The position numbers and the translations under genes are program-made. From Chamaea fasciata (taxonomy: Eukaryota; Chordata; Aves; Passeriformes; Sylviidae), in NCBI GenBank assembly GCA_029207755.1, contig JARCOQ010000016.1, forward strand, positions 5,151,001-5,215,000: a DNA stretch of 64,000 nucleotides, given 5' to 3'. The notes under the pieces are model-generated. The model saw only the letters and a list, made by a program, of their open reading frames with translations, had not been told where the DNA came from and did not search any database. Of the stretch, positions 60,953 to 64,000 are shown one piece after another (within the stretch, counting starts at the first letter, position 1; each line of letters opens with the position of its first letter).

Positions 60953-62800
60953 CTGAGCGTGGAGTTGGGCTTGACACATGGATCATGGCAGAGCACAAAC
61001 CCAAAGCACAGCACTAAGCCTGGAAGAAAGAGGGATTTGGGGGAGGTTGATGGGAGGGAAGACAATGTTCAAAGGAAAACAGTGTTTGAGGGATGGCTGA
61101 AAATCCCAGGTGAATAAAAGAGACTGGAAGGATTAGAAACAACCCTGGGTGTGTATCTCTGGTATCCGTGACATTCCCAGTGGTCAGGGCAGGTGCTGCT
61201 GCTGCAGAACAAGGTGACATTAAGTGCAGTGGCAATGCAACAAATCCAAAACCAATAAAAAGGAACGTGGATTAAATACAGGTGCAATGAATTCATGCAC
61301 ATCACCACCACAGGAAGTCACACAGGGCTTAACAGTGTCAAACAAGAGGCTGAATATTTCTGAGGATATCCAGAGAGCAACAAAAGTAATACCAAGAGGG
61401 AAAATTATGGTGTGATTACTCAGCATCCTTCTCTAGGGCTTGAGGCAGTTTCTAATGGCTAGAAATCAAGGTGCAACATACAAGGAAATGATGAAGGAAT
61501 GCAGATAGCCGCACAGCAGCCTCTGTTTGCATCCCTCACATCACTCTGAAGATTTTTCCACCAACCAGTGTCAGATTCACACCAAACTGATGTGAGCATC
61601 CATCCCTGTGGCTCTTCTTTTGAACCTTTGTGTGCAAAAAAAATCCTCTAACAGTTTCAGCACTTAAATAAATGCCCTGAATTTAAATTTCAATCTCCAG
61701 CTTCTCCTGCAATTAACGGGTGTTGGTTGGAGCACAGTGCTGCATTAGGAAAGGTTGGCTTGATACGGTAAAATTAGCCCAGTGAGACAACACCCATGTC
61801 TATAATATACTCTGAACTATATCTCATGTTTTCTAAATACCCTGTTCCACTTCATGCTGATTAAAGTGAGATCTTAACTATGTCCTGAGCTACAGAGCAA
61901 AAACACCAGCTCAGGGGGGGTCTGTGTGTTTATGTGTGGTCCAGGTTTTCACACATCTCTATCTGTACCCAAACCTCTCCTGGATCTGTTAAGATGAGAT
62001 GTCTTTCAGTTCTTTTTCTAATCTTGGCATCGTTCTGCCTACAAATTGCTGACAGACAGATGTCATGCAGGTCCCGTGGAAGAGACCAGGACAGGGGAGG
62101 CTGCAGATACCAAACTCCTTGTAGGGAGAAAAATACCAGAGGCAACAAGACAAGCAGGAAACCCAAATTAAATGCAGAAATCCAAATCCCACAGAAAAAA
62201 AAAAATCACTTTCAATGGCACTGTATAGCCCTAGAACCTTTGTGCAAGGATGGATATTTTACCAGTTTGAGTTTGGGACCTTGTTTTATAACCATGCTCT
62301 TTGCACAGAGCACTGCCCTTGGAGACATCTCTCTCTCCCTTCCAGGGAGGACAAGCGATACAAACATCTGCCAGGTGACCCTGCCTACAGCCCACAATAC
62401 AAAATATCACAACAGAAGCACAAAAAAATCACTGCTGCCCTTCAAATCAGGTGTTTCTGATGCCAGTGACTGGAACAGCACAGGAGAAATCTGAACTCTG
62501 AGGAATAAATTCCCCTATTTTCTTACAGGAAATCTTTGTATGACGGAGTAATTTGCCCATGAGGCTCCAAGTGGGAAACAAGCCTGAAAAACATCAGCAT
62601 CTGGGGATTTTAGCTGTCTTGGTCTAACTGGGAAAGCAGACAGGAAAACAAAGATGATTTGCTTTTTGGGGGGGAAAAAAAAAGGACACACAAGCAGAAA
62701 GTCAGAGGAACCACCTTCCCAATATTTTTTTTTTTCTCTTCTTATTTTATATTCCTTTTCTTTTCCTATGTGTGTGATAGTTACAGGAAGCTGATTGAAG
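60953..62800. other. Noncoding DNA, one signal-peptide-like open frame
   Basis: Mostly unremarkable. An open frame at 61934-62494 (plus) is discussed under findings; I do not call it a gene. A-runs near 62191-62201 and 62683-62692, and a pyrimidine run at 62726-62770. CR1-like words around 61370-61385 are too weak to call. Confidence 0.45.
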
Positions 62801-62819
62801 ATGTTTTATGGTGCGTGTC

Positions 62820-63330
62820 AGGAAATATTAATATCACCTTTTAATTACCATACAACACCCTGAGTGCTTTTACAGGATGTGTTGAGGGGGAGAGCTTTAT
62901 AGATAAAATGAGTAACAGAGCACTTTTCAGTACCTAAGGCCTTTGGACTGCTGAGTAGAAAATTAAATTTAAAAAAAAAAAATCAATATTTCTAATGCAA
63001 ATACATTGCTTCTAACTATTCGGAATCGTCCCTCATCTCTTAGTATTTTGTTTTTCTTAAATGGTCTCCCTGGAGACAAGTGTTGCATGAGGTTCAGGGC
63101 TTTTCCTTAAAATAGAAGAAATTGTATGTTTTTAACTCCTGGTGCCTATGAAGAAAAACCTGAACAGTGTTCCTAACAACCCAGAAGCTGATTAAAAGAA
63201 GCCCCATACTTTGCACGCTGTATTTATTGTCTCCGTCCTCTAAGCTCATCTCATGTATTTGGACACCTGCCAGATGAGATACGAATACTCATTGCAAATT
63301 ACCAAAATGCAAAGTAATATAAGTGTTAGG
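62820..63330. other. Candidate conserved noncoding block with octamer
   Basis: No 60-codon frame from 62845 to 63422. An exact octamer ATGCAAAT is at 62995-63002. It also has ATTAATATCACC and TTTTAATTACC words near 62827, and isolated CpG words (TTCGGAATCGTCC near 63020, GATACGAATAC near 63279). Enhancer-like texture; conservation not measured. Confidence 0.28.
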
Positions 63331-64000
63331 GCATTAGAGTGGAAGAATTTGGATGAGTATTCCTGGGGTTTGTTGAGTAGAAACCCTGGTGCTGGGGCTG
63401 CAGGCTACAGGCCAACCCATGGTCACTGATTTCCAAGGACTTTGTGACAGCCACAGCTACCAAACTCCTCAGTGCTGACTGTGCCTTTAAACTTTATTCC
63501 TGCTGCAGAAGGTATTGCCATTGATTGATTAAAATCTTGGCTCATGACACTACCCCACGGCAATGGCTGTGATAATGACTGCTTCAGCTCCCCACAAAGA
63601 AATGTGTATTTGTCTCTGTTTCCCCAGTGACCAGCAATCCTCATGGATTTCTAATAATCAGAGGGTTTTCTCTGGTCCAGCAGCATGTTGTAAAGCAAAG
63701 TTTATAATGTTGAAACAGCGATTGCTGGCGGATTTCTTCCTAATTTCTTGCCTAAGTGAAGTGCAGAGAGCAATTTCCCATTTTACTGTTACCTTCAATA
63801 AAAATTAGCATTTAACTTGTCACAAGGAGCTATCTCTCATGCCAAGCAGTGTCACAATGTTGAAAACTCTGCACTAGTATGTTTCTGTTAGCTTTTTTCC
63901 AGCAGCAGGGCAGTTCCCAGAATGAAAGAGCCAAGATTCAATTCCTTGTAATTATTGACAGACGAAACTCATGTGCTTAACAAAAAGGCAGATGCAGAAG
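63331..64000. other. Noncoding DNA, no gene recognised
   Basis: Frames of 73 (minus) and 81 codons (plus) overlap without recognisable content. Confidence 0.5.

Noticed and set aside
61360..61410. CR1-like phrase (GATATCCAGAGAGCAACAAA)
   Set aside because: Only about 20 bases resemble the CR1 interior and flanking sequence does not follow.
61655..61700. TTTCAGCACTTAAATAAATG, resembling an arm of the palindromic repeat
   Set aside because: Only one short arm-like stretch, no partner arm, could be chance.
63966..63982. ACTCATGTGCTTAAC, resembling the interior of the palindromic repeat
   Set aside because: Under 20 bases and at the window edge.
1..64000. CRISPR arrays, rRNA, tRNA, bacterial insertion sequences, endogenous retrovirus genes
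   Set aside because: No regularly spaced repeats, no tRNA or rRNA signatures, and no retroviral coding frames or LTR pair seen; sequence style is vertebrate.

Overview
The window looks like avian nuclear DNA, most likely passerine, from an intergenic or intronic gene desert. Three clear 3'-end fragments of CR1 LINEs, the standard bird retrotransposon, lie at about 9228-9523 (+), 21570-21762 (+) and 41465-41720 (-). A weaker one is at 55885-55941 (-). The wording of the first copy, including its 'gggatagtg-aaggtgtccctgc' stretch, is the form I associate with songbirds. CpG is strongly depleted over most of the window, and A/T homopolymers, a (TA)n(TG)n microsatellite, an (ATGG)n array and long T/G-rich tracts are present. 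There are no bacterial-style operons, rRNA, tRNA or CRISPR arrays.

I found no protein-coding gene I can support. The longest open frames are 160-194 codons, overlap one another on both strands, show no recognisable domain and are the size expected by chance in 64 kb. No exon of a known protein was recognised.

Layout. 1-9.2 kb: unique noncoding DNA. 9.2-9.5 kb: CR1. 11.0-11.15 kb: T/G tract with G-runs. 11.5-12.6 and 15.2-15.6 kb: unique AT-rich blocks of conserved-element type. 19.06-19.87 kb: the most distinctive unique segment, CpG-enriched and isolated. 20.7-21.5 kb: AT-rich block followed by a CR1. 24.2-27.2 kb: several enhancer-like blocks, with two adjacent perfect hairpins at 25.11-25.17 kb. 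31.67-31.81, 37.51-37.57 and 60.82-60.95 kb: three copies of one old palindromic repeat family. 32.84-32.99 kb: microsatellites. 39.54-39.83 kb: second CpG-enriched patch. 41.5 kb: CR1. 46.25 kb: 43-nt poly(A). 47.36 kb: T/G tract. 49.59-49.72 kb: (ATGG)n. 52.0-52.2 kb: hairpin with a POU octamer. 58.27-58.34 kb: nested inverted repeat. 62.8-63.3 kb: AT-rich block with another octamer.

No genes can be shown to work together. The working view is a desert with scattered candidate cis-regulatory elements, old repeats and simple sequence. Conserved-element calls rest on composition and motif texture only; real conservation could not be measured here.
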